The notes: generated from the sequence alone by a model not told the origin. A stretch of 64,000 nt of DNA from Thermosipho melanesiensis BI429 (GCF_000016905.1 NC_009616.1:248001-312000), one strand, 5' to 3'. Positions 31,027 through 39,947 are shown, counted from the stretch's first letter. Translations and numbers: made by a program.

Positions 31027-32148
31027 TTATACCACATTGCGTTCAATTTCTAACTTTCCTTTAAATCTATCCAAATTTAAATGTGAAATATCACTATGAA
31101 GAGTTTTTCCAAATAAAATAAGTTCTGCGATTGCCTCACCTACCGCTGGTGCAAGCATAAACCCATGTCCAGAAAACCCCACAGCATAGAAAAAATTCCC
31201 CTTTGCACCTAAAATAGGTTGTGCATCTGGAGACATGTTATATTCTCCAGACCAATGCCTTAAAACTCTCAATTCATTCAAAAACGGAAAGAAAAATACC
31301 ATTTTTTTTGCCATCTCTTTTTCAAACCTAAACGTAACATTTCTGTTTATTCCTGGCTTTTCATCTTTATCACCTTGGCCCATAATAAAGTTTCCATGTA
31401 AAGTTTGTCTCATATAAAAGTTTTTTGAGAAACTTATTGCCATGAAAGGAAAAAAATACTCAACAGGTTCTGTTACAAAAATCTGATGTCTAAAACTCTC
31501 AGTTGGAAGTTCCACTCCCATCATTTTTCCTATTTCTTTTGACCATGGACCTGCTGCATTCACCAATACTTCACAAATATATTCTCCCTTGTTTGTAATA
31601 ATCCTATAATTTCCTCTTTCTTTTTGTATATCTAATACTTCTTCCCTAGTGTAAATTTTTATTCCAAAATCTTTAGCAGCATTTGCAAAGGCAAAAGTTG
31701 CTTTATGGGGATTTGCATGACCATCTTTTTGACAAAAGGTTGCCATTTTCAATCCATTTGTATTTATAAATGGATACCTTTTTTTCACTTCTCTTTTAGT
31801 TAAAACTTCCACATTTAAACCCTCATTCCTTTGCATTTGAACGTTTCTTTCAAATTGTTCTACTTCCTTTTCATTAAAAGCAAGTAGCAAATAGCCTCCT
31901 TGTCTATATTCAATATCAACTCCAAGTTCTTCTTCAAACCTCTCGAAAAACTTAACACTTCTCTTAGCAAGTCTTACATTTTCTCGAGAACTCCACTGTT
32001 GTCTTATCCCACCGCCACATCTTCCCGTTGCTCCAGATGATAAATAACTCTTTTCAAATAATATTATCGAACTTTCACCTAACTTCCCTAAAAAGTATGC
32101 AATTGCACAACCTATTATTCCTCCGCCAACTATTCCTATCTTATACAT
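31027..32148 (-). CDS. FAD-dependent dehydrogenase catalytic subunit (DAO/sarcosine oxidase beta-like)
   Basis: A 373-residue DAO-superfamily flavoprotein. The N-terminal dinucleotide-binding motif is GIVGGGIIGCAIAYFLG (about 4-20), followed by GATGRCGGGIRQQW, which is typical of sarcosine oxidase beta, proline dehydrogenase beta and HcnC-like subunits. VNAAGPWSKEIG and the C-terminal YAVGFSGHGFMLAPAVGEAIAEL complete the FAD site. The substrate is probably an amino acid or N-substituted amino acid. The ATG at 32148 follows AGGAG; the TTG at 32157 lies in that site. It overlaps the next subunit by a few codons and forms a three-gene enzyme. Confidence 0.88.
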   Translation of the reverse strand: MYKIGIVGGGIIGCAIAYFLGKLGESSIILFEKSYLSSGATGRCGGGIRQQWSSRENVRLAKRSVKFFERFEEELGVDIEYRQGGYLLLAFNEKEVEQFERNVQMQRNEGLNVEVLTKREVKKRYPFINTNGLKMATFCQKDGHANPHKATFAFANAAKDFGIKIYTREEVLDIQKERGNYRIITNKGEYICEVLVNAAGPWSKEIGKMMGVELPTESFRHQIFVTEPVEYFFPFMAISFSKNFYMRQTLHGNFIMGQGDKDEKPGINRNVTFRFEKEMAKKMVFFFPFLNELRVLRHWSGEYNMSPDAQPILGAKGNFFYAVGFSGHGFMLAPAVGEAIAELILFGKTLHSDISHLNLDRFKGKLEIERNVV

Positions 32149-33931
32149 CTTTCTCAACTCCTTTTAAAATAGCCCTAAAAGGAAGTGGAATAGAAGGTGG
32201 TCTTAAAGTTCCCATATCTATTTCCGAAATCGGAATGTTCAATCTTTTAGATAAAATAAACAACGTTTGAAGTCTACAAGTTCGCCCACCGCAAGGTCCC
32301 ATAGAAATTCTTAGATATCTCCTTAGTTCTTCAAAATCCTTAAAACCATTATCAATTGCAATCTCTATTTCTTTTCTAGTAATACCTTCACATCTACATA
32401 CAATTTCATCATCCTTACCTACGAATCTTTTAAAATGTCTTACTTCTTTTTCTAACCCCTTTGGTACTTTTAAAAATATTACATGCGTTTTTCCCTTATC
32501 GTTCTTCATAATCTTCAAAACCGTTCCTTTTCCTAGAAAATTCCCATCCTTATTAAAAAGTTCTACCTCTTCTTTAACTTCGGGCAACTTAAATTCATAA
32601 GGTATTCCAACAATCGAATAATCATCTAACCTTTGAACTAAAAATATGGCAAGACCTGGACATTTCATAACACAAATGCCACAACCAATACACTTTTGCG
32701 CATCAACCATTGGAACATTATTTATATTTTCTCCTATCTTTATAGCAGAAGTTGGACAGGAAGTTTCACACGGATTACATGGAATTGCTTGTGGACATTC
32801 AATCACCGCATGGAGTTTGTTTTCTTTTATTTCTTCTTTTTCAAATTTTTCAATATATGGAAGCTTTTCAAAATGAATTCCAAATTTTTTTAAACCATTC
32901 CTTATTTTTGATGCAAAAGGACCACTTCTAAATATCTTCAATTCATTTTTGTAAAAATTTATCTTATTTTTAAAAGATTTTGATGTAATCTCTTGCGCAA
33001 TATTATACCCAGCTATATACCCTTCAATCATAGCTGTAGTTGCTTCTTCAATCCCCGCCAAATCTCCTGCTATATATACTCTTTCACACGCCTTCATATT
33101 TTCATCTCTAAATGGTACAAATCCTCCAAGTTCCGGAATATATTCTATCTTTACACCTGCTTGTGCGGCAAGCTCAATACTTGGTTGAAGCCCTACTGAA
33201 AGACATATTGTGTCAACAGCAAATTCCATTGTTTCATCCACTGTATCATTCTCATTTAACCTGCCAACTACAGCTCCTCTTACCCTTTCTTCACCAATCG
33301 CTTTTAATATAGTATGTCGTAATAAAATCGGAACTCCCATTCTCCTTATTTTATTTGCATGTACCCTATATCCTCCTATCTTGTTGGAGATTTCAATAAT
33401 TGCTTTTACATTTGCATTTGCTTGAATCAACTGATAAGCTAATATAAGACCGATATTACCAGCACCTACTATTAAAAAATCTACACCCGGAAGTGCTCTG
33501 TACTGATGAATTAAGGTTTGAACTGCACCTGCACCATAAACACCTGGTAAATAATTCTTTTCAAAACTTATAAATTTCTCTGATGCTCCTGTTGCAATTA
33601 ACAAAAAGTCTGCATCTACTTCTTTTACTACATTGTTTTTTCTATCATATATCACTATTGTATCTTCATAAATTCCACTAACTGTTGATTGTAAAAGAAA
33701 TTTAACACCTAATTTTTTTGCTTTGTTGTACAAAATTTTACCAATTTCAAATCCTCTCACTGATGCGAAAAATTTCTCATGTCCGAAAAACTTATGTGTT
33801 TGCTTTGTTAATTGTCCCCCCGGCTTTATTCCTTCATCAACAACCAAAACATCCACATTAGACTCAGCTAATGCAATGGCACCGCACAACCCTGCAGGAC
33901 CAGCTCCAATAATAAGAGTTTGTACTTTCAC
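32141..33931 (-). CDS. NAD(P)/FAD oxidoreductase with iron-sulfur domains (HcnB/proline dehydrogenase alpha-like)
   Basis: A 596-residue electron-transfer subunit. The order is an FAD-binding Rossmann motif (IGAGPAGLCGA, about 8-18), a second nucleotide motif (VGAGNIGLILAYQL), and FAD site YIAGDLAGIEEATTAM; then a ferredoxin-like pair of 4Fe-4S motifs (CNPCETSCP and CIGCGICVMKCP, about 390-440), and a C-terminal BFD-like [2Fe-2S] domain (CRCEGITRKEIE and GPCGGRTCRLQ). This is the HcnB/OoxA/proline-dehydrogenase alpha architecture with added clusters. It overlaps the downstream catalytic subunit and upstream ferredoxin (ATGA). Confidence 0.88.
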   Translation of the reverse strand: MKVQTLIIGAGPAGLCGAIALAESNVDVLVVDEGIKPGGQLTKQTHKFFGHEKFFASVRGFEIGKILYNKAKKLGVKFLLQSTVSGIYEDTIVIYDRKNNVVKEVDADFLLIATGASEKFISFEKNYLPGVYGAGAVQTLIHQYRALPGVDFLIVGAGNIGLILAYQLIQANANVKAIIEISNKIGGYRVHANKIRRMGVPILLRHTILKAIGEERVRGAVVGRLNENDTVDETMEFAVDTICLSVGLQPSIELAAQAGVKIEYIPELGGFVPFRDENMKACERVYIAGDLAGIEEATTAMIEGYIAGYNIAQEITSKSFKNKINFYKNELKIFRSGPFASKIRNGLKKFGIHFEKLPYIEKFEKEEIKENKLHAVIECPQAIPCNPCETSCPTSAIKIGENINNVPMVDAQKCIGCGICVMKCPGLAIFLVQRLDDYSIVGIPYEFKLPEVKEEVELFNKDGNFLGKGTVLKIMKNDKGKTHVIFLKVPKGLEKEVRHFKRFVGKDDEIVCRCEGITRKEIEIAIDNGFKDFEELRRYLRISMGPCGGRTCRLQTLFILSKRLNIPISEIDMGTLRPPSIPLPFRAILKGVEKDV

Positions 33932-34236
33932 TTTAATTTCCCCTTTCCATTTTGTCTTTCAACAACCATTCCGTCAACAACCAACGTTATACAAGCTCTT
34001 ATATTCGGTACCCCATTCACCTTTACAAGACACGAAGAACATTTGCCTATTGCACAAAAAAAACCCCTTGGATATCCCTTTTCCGTATATCCAAATACAT
34101 CGATTCCATTTTTTACTAAAGCACTTGCAATGGTATCTCCTTTTAAAGCCTTTAAAGTCATCCCCTCAAAAACAAATTCAACAATTTCACTTTCTACATT
34201 TTCTAATATAGGATGTTCCAAAATTTCCCTGTACAA
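33928..34236 (-). CDS. Small [2Fe-2S] subunit (HcnA/sarcosine oxidase alpha N-terminal-like)
   Basis: A 102-residue Fer2_4-type ferredoxin. The cluster cysteines are in GFFCAIGKCSSCLVKVNG and IRACIT, the pattern of HcnA and of the N-terminal domain of sarcosine oxidase alpha. The KGDTIASALVKNGIDVFGYTEKGYPRG segment is the family hallmark. The start is TTG at 34236 after GGGGGG. It is the first gene of the dehydrogenase operon; a flavin/Fe-S heterotrimer with the next two genes is the most likely product. Confidence 0.9.
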   Translation of the reverse strand: MYREILEHPILENVESEIVEFVFEGMTLKALKGDTIASALVKNGIDVFGYTEKGYPRGFFCAIGKCSSCLVKVNGVPNIRACITLVVDGMVVERQNGKGKLK

Positions 34237-34361
34237 CCCTATCCCCCCTTTTCAAAACATTCAAATTAATTTTACAATACAATGCATACATTCACACAAT
34301 TGTAAACAAAGACAAAAAATAATCATTTTTAACCTTTATCGTAATTTTTTGTAAAATTTGA

Positions 34362-34367
34362 TATAAT
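34362..34367 (+). promoter_or_regulatory. -10 box for tex
   Basis: TATAAT 21 bases before the tex start, with no convincing -35. The 151-base gap to the divergent ferredoxin gene otherwise holds only AT-rich sequence and a short ACAATTGT palindrome. Confidence 0.5.
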
Positions 34368-34387
34368 TCTTAAAAAGGAGGATTTTA

Positions 34388-36376
34388 ATGGAACATATCA
34401 TTGCTAAAGAATTGGAAATAAAAAGCTGGCAAGTAAAAAATGCAATAGAATTGTTAAAAGAAAACACAATACATTTTGTAAGTCGATATAGAAAAGATCA
34501 AACTGGTGGTTTAAATGAAATACAACTAAGAAAAATTGAAAAAAGATATAAGTACTTACGAAATGTTGAGCAACTTAAGATAAAAATTCTAAAAATTCTG
34601 GAAAAAGATGGTGTTTTAACACCTCAACTAAAGAAAAAAATAGAACATACATTTACTTTAAATGAACTTGAAGACATTTATTTGCCTTTTAAAAAAAGAA
34701 AAAAGACTAAAGCAGATATTGCAATAGAAAATGGTCTTTTACCACTTGCTGAAAAGAGCACCAAAGGCACTATTAATTTGGAATTAGTTAACGAAAAAGA
34801 AAAAATTATTGAAGGAATAACGGATATTTTAGCTCAAAAATTTTCACATAACGATATTGTTAGAAAAAAATTAGAGATATTTTTAATCAAATACGGGTAT
34901 GTGAAATGCAAAAAAAAGGTGAAAAAGAAAACAAAATATGATATGTATGACAATTTCACAAAAAAGCTAAGTTTATTACATCCACACAACATATTATCAA
35001 TAAACCGAGGAGAAAAAGAAGGAGCACTAAAAGTAAAGCTTTATTTACCAGAAAAATTTAAAGAAGATATTTTCAATCTAATGAATTGGAATAAAAATGA
35101 AATAGTTGAAAAAGGGTTGAAAAAGGGTTGGAAAATTTTATTTTCTTCTATTGAAAAGAGGGTAAGAAAGATTTTAACAGAAAAAGCAGAAGAAAGATCC
35201 ATAAAGGTTTTTTCAAAAAATCTAAAACAATTACTATTAACTCCTCCACTAAAAAATACCAGAATACTTGCTATAGATCCCGGAAACAAAACAGGATGTA
35301 AAATAGTAGCATTGGATGAACTGGGTAATCCACTTGAACATGCTGTTATCTATCCAACTGCACCTTATTTTGACACAAAAAATTCTGAAAAAAAGATATT
35401 AAAAATGCTCCAAAACCACAAGCTAAAATTAATAGTAATAGGAAATGGTACTGCATCTAGGGAAACACAACAATTTATAGCAAAAACGATTAAAAAATAC
35501 AATTTAAAAACAAAGTATATATTTTCAAATGAAGCAGGTGCATCTGTATATTCAGTTTCAGATATTGCCATTGAGGAATTTCCAACACTTGATCCAACAA
35601 TTAGAAGTGCAATCAGTATTGGCAGAAGAGTCCAAGATCCTTTGGCAGAATTAGTTAAGATAGATCCTAAGTCGTTAGGTATGGGGCAATACCAACACGA
35701 TATAAACCAAAAAAAATTAGCCGAAGAGTTAAAAAACGCAGTAACAGATATTGTTAACCAACTTGGAATTGATCTAAACAGTGCTTCTTCAAAACTCTTA
35801 GAACATGTCGCAGGAATCACACCTTCTCTTGCAAAAAAAATTGTAAACTTTAGAAAAAAAATAGGGAAATTCACAGAAAGGAAACAATTACTTGAAATAG
35901 AAGGTTTGGGACAAAAGACGTATACACAATGTGCTGGTTTTCTAAGGATAAAAAATGGAAAAAATCCTTTAGAATCTACGGCAATTCACCCAGAACATTA
36001 CAAAATAGCAAATGAAATTCTTAAAAACAATATATATGATTTAGACTATCTATCAAAAAAATTCAATGTGGGAATTTTAACATTGACTGATATTATAAAC
36101 GAATTAAAAAGTATGGGAAAAGAAGATAATTTACCTACTCCCATCTTCTACAACGAAATAACTGATTTTAAAGAATTAAAAATTGGCATGAAATTAAAAG
36201 GCAAGGTTATTAATATAACAGACTTTGGTATCTTTGTAGACATAGGTTTAAAAGAATCTGGATTTATACACAAAAAGTTAATAGATAAAGAAATTAAAAT
36301 AAATGATATAATAGACGTGGAAGTAATCGATATAGACAATGATTTAAGATATATAAAATTAAAATCCAGGAGGTGA
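34388..36376 (+). CDS. tex: Tex-family RNA-binding protein (S1 domain)
   Basis: A 662-residue Tex/YhgF protein. The N-terminal helical part includes FVSRYRKDQTGGLNEIQLR, diagnostic of the family. A YqgF-like RNase H fold starts near 295 (ILAIDPGNKTGCKIVALDE). HhH-type helices are around 475-530 (VNQLGIDLNSASSKLLEHVAGI, IEGLGQKTYTQCAGFLRI). The C-terminal S1 domain (about 590-660) has GKVINITDFGIFVDIG. Tex is linked to transcription or RNA processes and is nearly universal in bacteria. It is somewhat shorter than the usual 720-780 residues. ATG with AAGGAGG; cheW follows after 4 bases. Confidence 0.95.
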   Translation: MEHIIAKELEIKSWQVKNAIELLKENTIHFVSRYRKDQTGGLNEIQLRKIEKRYKYLRNVEQLKIKILKILEKDGVLTPQLKKKIEHTFTLNELEDIYLPFKKRKKTKADIAIENGLLPLAEKSTKGTINLELVNEKEKIIEGITDILAQKFSHNDIVRKKLEIFLIKYGYVKCKKKVKKKTKYDMYDNFTKKLSLLHPHNILSINRGEKEGALKVKLYLPEKFKEDIFNLMNWNKNEIVEKGLKKGWKILFSSIEKRVRKILTEKAEERSIKVFSKNLKQLLLTPPLKNTRILAIDPGNKTGCKIVALDELGNPLEHAVIYPTAPYFDTKNSEKKILKMLQNHKLKLIVIGNGTASRETQQFIAKTIKKYNLKTKYIFSNEAGASVYSVSDIAIEEFPTLDPTIRSAISIGRRVQDPLAELVKIDPKSLGMGQYQHDINQKKLAEELKNAVTDIVNQLGIDLNSASSKLLEHVAGITPSLAKKIVNFRKKIGKFTERKQLLEIEGLGQKTYTQCAGFLRIKNGKNPLESTAIHPEHYKIANEILKNNIYDLDYLSKKFNVGILTLTDIINELKSMGKEDNLPTPIFYNEITDFKELKIGMKLKGKVINITDFGIFVDIGLKESGFIHKKLIDKEIKINDIIDVEVIDIDNDLRYIKLKSRR

Positions 36377-36380
36377 AAAA

Positions 36381-36833
36381 ATGGAACTTAAGGTATTAAC
36401 TTTCATGTTAGGTGATGAAGAATTTGCCATTGACATTATGAAAGTTGACAGAGTAAAGGAGTACGAAAAAACTACAAAACTTCCCAATTCATTAGATTTT
36501 GTAGAGGGAATTATTAATTTAATGGGAGAAGTAATTCCAATAATAAACTTAAGAAAAAAGTTTATGTTACAAGATTTTGATGAAAAGGAAAAAACAAAAA
36601 TAATCGTTATTAGATTTGAAAATGAGAAAAAGATGGGATTTCTTGTTGATGATGTAAAAGAAGTTATTACCCTCTCTGGAGATCAAATAGATCAAACTCC
36701 GGAATACAGTGGTGAATCATCACAATTTTTACTTGGTGTTGCAAAACTGGAAGATAGAATGATACTTATACTCGATGTAGAAAAAATACTCAAAAAAGAG
36801 GAAAAAATAGAAATATCAAACATGGTTAAATAG
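36381..36833 (+). CDS. cheW: Chemotaxis coupling protein CheW
   Basis: CheW links methyl-accepting receptors to the CheA kinase. The 150-residue product has the CheW fold: MLGDEEFAIDIMKVDRVKEY, NSLDFVEGIINLMGEVIPIINLRKKF, which includes the conserved NLRG-type segment, and GFLVDDVKEVITLS. ATG follows AGGAGGTG. It is 4 bases from tex and so probably in its transcript. The last 8 bases overlap the 3' end of priA on the other strand. No other chemotaxis gene is nearby. Confidence 0.94.
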   Translation: MELKVLTFMLGDEEFAIDIMKVDRVKEYEKTTKLPNSLDFVEGIINLMGEVIPIINLRKKFMLQDFDEKEKTKIIVIRFENEKKMGFLVDDVKEVITLSGDQIDQTPEYSGESSQFLLGVAKLEDRMILILDVEKILKKEEKIEISNMVK

Positions 36834-39060
36834 TATATAAAGATGGAGGATTAACCCTCAATTTAATCTTAGTAGGAAATTTTGATATAATTTCCAAAAT
36901 TAGTGTATTTACCCTTTTCACCTCATTCGTCTTTACAATAAAGTGATACAAAAAATTATTTTTTATTTTTGGGATAAAAAATTCAGTGGGACCTAATATT
37001 TCTAAATTGTGCTTGCGAAGTTCTTCAACTATTTTCTTTGTGTTTTCATACCCAAGGTTCTTATCTTTTGAAAACACAATAACTTGTATTATATTTTGAA
37101 AGGGAGGATATCTTAAATCCTTCCTTTTCTTTAACTCATATTCATAATATCCTTCCACATCTTGTTTTAACGCATACGAAATAACCTCACTATCTTTCTC
37201 GTAAGTTTGTACAAATGCCCTACCTCTTTCTTTTCTACCCGCCCTTCCCACAACTTGAACTAACAATCTAAAAAGATTCAATGAAGAATTATAATCAGGA
37301 ATATTTTGTATAGCATCAACATCTATAACTCCTATTAGGTTTACAGTTGGAACATCTAATCCTTTTGTAATCATCTTCGTTCCCACAAGGACATCAATTT
37401 CTCCAGAATACAATTTTTTCAATATCACCTGAAATTTTTTGAAATCTCTAACCACTTCCGTATCAACTCTTACAATATTTCTTCCAGGAAATAATTTCTG
37501 AAATTCTAACTCAATTCTCTCAGTTCCCAAGCCTTTTTCGTAAAACAACACGGAACCGCAATTGGGACACACCATATACCTTGAAGCTTCAAAACCACAT
37601 ATATGACATTTTAGCTTACCTTCTGCTTTGTGATATGTTAATGACACATCACAATTTGGACATTTTAATATATGTCCACAATTTTGACACATGATTAAGG
37701 AATATCCCTTCCTCCTAACAAACAAAATAACACTTTTTCCACTTTCTAATTCCTTTTTCACACTTTCTACAACAACTTCAGAAACATACGGAATAACTTT
37801 TTTTTCTTCTTTCATGTTAATAATTTCAACATTTGGAAGTTTTGTACCATACCTTTCTTTCAAAATACAAAGCTTCATATTACCATTCTTCGCTTCCATA
37901 TAATGATCCAACCGTGGAGTTGCCGAACCAAATATTACAAGTCCCGGAAATCTTTCAATTAAAAAATTTACATCATATATTACTTCCCCATCTTGATAGT
38001 AACTTTCATCATGCTCTTCGTCAACCACTATCATATCCATATCAAATGGCACAAAAAATGCACTCCTTGTACCAACCAATATATCTATATCCCCCTTAAC
38101 TGCTCTCATCCATACATCTATTTTCTGGCTTTTTGTAAGATAACTATGATAAATTCCTACTTTTTTTTCAGGAAGCCTTGCATAAATTCTTCTTACAGTT
38201 TGTTCAATTAATGAAACTTCTGGAACAAGATATAAAGCTTTGTAGTTTGTTTGTTCTATAACTGAAAGGTAGATCTCCGTTTTCCCACTACCTGTAACAC
38301 CATACAACAAAACTTTTGAGGAAGAAGCGTTTAATATATCCTCAACTACTTTTTTTTGATTATCACTTAACAAAACTCTTCCAACTTTTTGAGGAATTTT
38401 TTTATCTATTATCAAAATGTCTTTTCTTTTAAGTTGTAATAAAACATCCTTATTAATTCCCAAAAATTCCCTAAGTTCAGTATATGACACTATATCATTT
38501 ACAAGCAAATAATCTACCACTTTTTTTTGTTTTTTAGTTAATTTTTTTTCTGAAATCTCACTTAAAGATGCCTTTAGATAAACATACAATTCTTTTCTAG
38601 GGTTTGGTGCTTTTAGATTAAAATCTTTCTTTATATATACAGCATCATTTTTTAAAAGCTCTTTTAATTTTTTTTCACCATATTTTTCTACAAATTCATT
38701 CAGATTAATTCCATTAAAATCATATAAAGGATTGTTTGAATAAACCCTTTCAACAAAGTAATTTTCTAATCCCTTGGGAAAACACAAGTCAAACAATTTT
38801 CCAACAGGCGCACCGAAAAAACTGGATGCTTCTACAACAGCATCCACCAACCATCCTCTCAAAAAACTTTTTCCATCAACCTTACTAATTATTTCTCCAA
38901 CAAAATTTCCCTTTTTTCTATCCAAAACATATCCTATTTCTTTTTTATTATTTAACCTAACAAGAACTCTTTCACCTTTTTCAACAACAAATTCAGATTT
39001 TACCAAAAATGTTTTTCTGAAACTTTTGTTTGATATAGCAACTTCATAGTTCAAAATCAT
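36826..39060 (-). CDS. priA: Primosomal helicase PriA
   Basis: PriA is an SF2 3'-5' helicase that restarts stalled forks. The 744-residue protein has a divergent N-terminal DNA-binding domain (about 1-190), Walker A GVTGSGKTE (about 255-263), DEEH (VDEEHDESYY), SATPR, a zinc-binding insertion with paired CxxC motifs (CQNCG, CPNCD, CHICG, CPNCG, about 455-500) and late helicase motifs VGTKMITKGLDVP and QVVGRAGRKERG. The annotated start is ATG at 39060; a TTG at 39054 has better spacing from GGGGTGAT and may be the real one. Confidence 0.96.
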   Translation of the reverse strand: MILNYEVAISNKSFRKTFLVKSEFVVEKGERVLVRLNNKKEIGYVLDRKKGNFVGEIISKVDGKSFLRGWLVDAVVEASSFFGAPVGKLFDLCFPKGLENYFVERVYSNNPLYDFNGINLNEFVEKYGEKKLKELLKNDAVYIKKDFNLKAPNPRKELYVYLKASLSEISEKKLTKKQKKVVDYLLVNDIVSYTELREFLGINKDVLLQLKRKDILIIDKKIPQKVGRVLLSDNQKKVVEDILNASSSKVLLYGVTGSGKTEIYLSVIEQTNYKALYLVPEVSLIEQTVRRIYARLPEKKVGIYHSYLTKSQKIDVWMRAVKGDIDILVGTRSAFFVPFDMDMIVVDEEHDESYYQDGEVIYDVNFLIERFPGLVIFGSATPRLDHYMEAKNGNMKLCILKERYGTKLPNVEIINMKEEKKVIPYVSEVVVESVKKELESGKSVILFVRRKGYSLIMCQNCGHILKCPNCDVSLTYHKAEGKLKCHICGFEASRYMVCPNCGSVLFYEKGLGTERIELEFQKLFPGRNIVRVDTEVVRDFKKFQVILKKLYSGEIDVLVGTKMITKGLDVPTVNLIGVIDVDAIQNIPDYNSSLNLFRLLVQVVGRAGRKERGRAFVQTYEKDSEVISYALKQDVEGYYEYELKKRKDLRYPPFQNIIQVIVFSKDKNLGYENTKKIVEELRKHNLEILGPTEFFIPKIKNNFLYHFIVKTNEVKRVNTLILEIISKFPTKIKLRVNPPSLYTI

Positions 39061-39089
39061 CACCCCATGTCAATTTTATCATACAAATC

Positions 39090-39118
39090 TTGACTAATAT
39101 TAAATGATATAATATATT
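39090..39118 (+). promoter_or_regulatory. Promoter of the zinc-ribbon gene
   Basis: TTGACT (39090-39095), 17-base spacer, TATATT (39113-39118), about 38 bases before the start. A TATAAT at 39108-39113 would give a 12-base spacer and is less likely. Confidence 0.55.
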
Positions 39119-39156
39119 TAAAGAAGAGAAAAAATTGAATCAATGGAGGTGAAAAG

Positions 39157-39366
39157 ATGCCAATGTACAGATACGTATGTAAGAAATGTGGAAACGAAAA
39201 AGTTGAATTGCATTCATTTAATGAAACTTTGGAACTTTTTTGTGATAATTGTGGTGAAAAGATGGAAAAAGCAATTGGAAGGGTCGGAATAGTTTTTAAA
39301 GGTAGTGGTTTTTACATAACAGATAGCAAAAAAATACAAACAAATTCTAATAATTCATCAAAGTAA
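39157..39366 (+). CDS. FmdB-type zinc-ribbon protein
   Basis: A 69-residue protein starting MPMYRYVCKKCG and carrying two CxxC knuckles (CKKCG at about 8-12 and CDNCG at about 28-32), the FmdB/CxxC_CXXC_SSSS family layout; the tail ends in a run of Asn and Ser. These small proteins are common, and their role (zinc site, regulation) is largely unknown. ATG follows GGAGGTG. It has its own promoter and terminator. Confidence 0.88.
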   Translation: MPMYRYVCKKCGNEKVELHSFNETLELFCDNCGEKMEKAIGRVGIVFKGSGFYITDSKKIQTNSNNSSK

Positions 39367-39373
39367 AATTAAA

Positions 39374-39392
39374 AGCCCCCTTTTCGGGGGCT
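39374..39392. terminator. Bidirectional terminator between the zinc-ribbon and cold-shock genes
   Basis: Stem AGCCCCC/GGGGGCT with a TTTTC loop. On the minus strand it is followed by TTTTAATTTTA; on the plus strand the U tract is weaker (AATTGTTATCCTTTTT). Confidence 0.8.
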
Positions 39393-39417
39393 AATTGTTA
39401 TCCTTTTTAATCACCAA

Positions 39418-39615
39418 TTAAAGAGGTTTTACATTTGCTGCTTGTGGTCCTTTTTGACCATCTTGCACTTCAAATTCTACTTCTTGACCTTCCTTTAATG
39501 TCTTAAAACCTTCTGTTTGGATAGCACTCCAGTGTACGAAAATATCTTCTCCATCTTCCTTAGTAATAAATCCATAACCTTTTTTTGCATCAAACCACTT
39601 TACTGTACCTTTCAT
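39418..39615 (-). CDS. csp: Cold-shock domain protein
   Basis: A 65-residue OB-fold RNA chaperone. RNP1 is [11 protein letters not shown] (about 12-22) and RNP2 is DIFVHWSAI (about 24-32), with the usual [16 protein letters not shown] opening and GPQAANVKP end. His29 is replaced normally: the FVHW motif has Trp where many relatives have Phe or Tyr. The start is ATG after GAGGAGG, and the leader of about 50 bases contains a CCCC/GGGG hairpin that may affect translation. Confidence 0.96.
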   Translation of the reverse strand: MKGTVKWFDAKKGYGFITKEDGEDIFVHWSAIQTEGFKTLKEGQEVEFEVQDGQKGPQAANVKPL

Positions 39616-39672
39616 AAAAAAACGCCTCCTCGTAAATCATTTTCCATTCCCCTTTTACCCGGGGTTGTTTAG

Positions 39673-39701
39673 AGTATACACCCATTATTATCTTTTGTCA
39701 A
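39673..39701 (-). promoter_or_regulatory. Promoter of the cold-shock gene
   Basis: Minus-strand TTGACA (39701-39696), 17-base spacer, TATACT (39678-39673). Start near 39665, leaving a 5' UTR of about 50 bases with a CCCCGGGTAAAAGGGG hairpin. Confidence 0.75.
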
Positions 39702-39811
39702 CTACATATCCAATAGATTCTATACAAATAATTTCACGTACAATCATTTCTAATAGATAATAAACTAATAAAAAACAAATGAAGTATGAGAAATATATTG
39801 TTCAAAAACAC

Positions 39812-39947
39812 GTTATTGTTCCTCATAGGTAAACTTTAAACTCCTTTGCAAAAGACTGATGAGCATAACAGTTAGATTCTAAACAATCGAAGAAGAGGAC
39901 TAAAGTCTTCTTTTTTTGTTCCCATTCCTCATAGGTAGATTCTAAAC
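39812..39947 (-). CRISPR. Degenerate CRISPR repeats (relic array)
   Basis: Two 30-base units, 39812-39841 and 39918-39947, match at 23 of 30 positions and share TTCCTCATAGGTA. Read on the minus strand the second starts GTTTAGAATCTACCTATGAG and ends GGGAAC, the style of Thermotogales CRISPR repeats. A third partial copy with TAGATTCTAAAC lies at 39873-39884. The spacing is irregular: 33 bases between the partial copy and the last unit, much less before it. No cas gene is in the window, so this is a relic or orphan mini-array. Confidence 0.55.
39890..39917 (+). terminator. Terminator-like hairpin between the repeat relics
   Basis: An 11-bp stem (AAGAAGAGGAC with GTCTTCTTTTT, two G-U pairs) with a TAAA loop, running into a T7 tract on the plus strand. 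No plus-strand gene precedes it, so it may terminate a small RNA or be part of a decayed spacer. Confidence 0.45.

Noticed and set aside
33723-34354. Plus-strand frames of 162 and 144 codons opposite the dehydrogenase operon
   Set aside because: Mirror frames of the Fe-S and FAD subunits; low-complexity Pro/His/Leu translation without a start signal.
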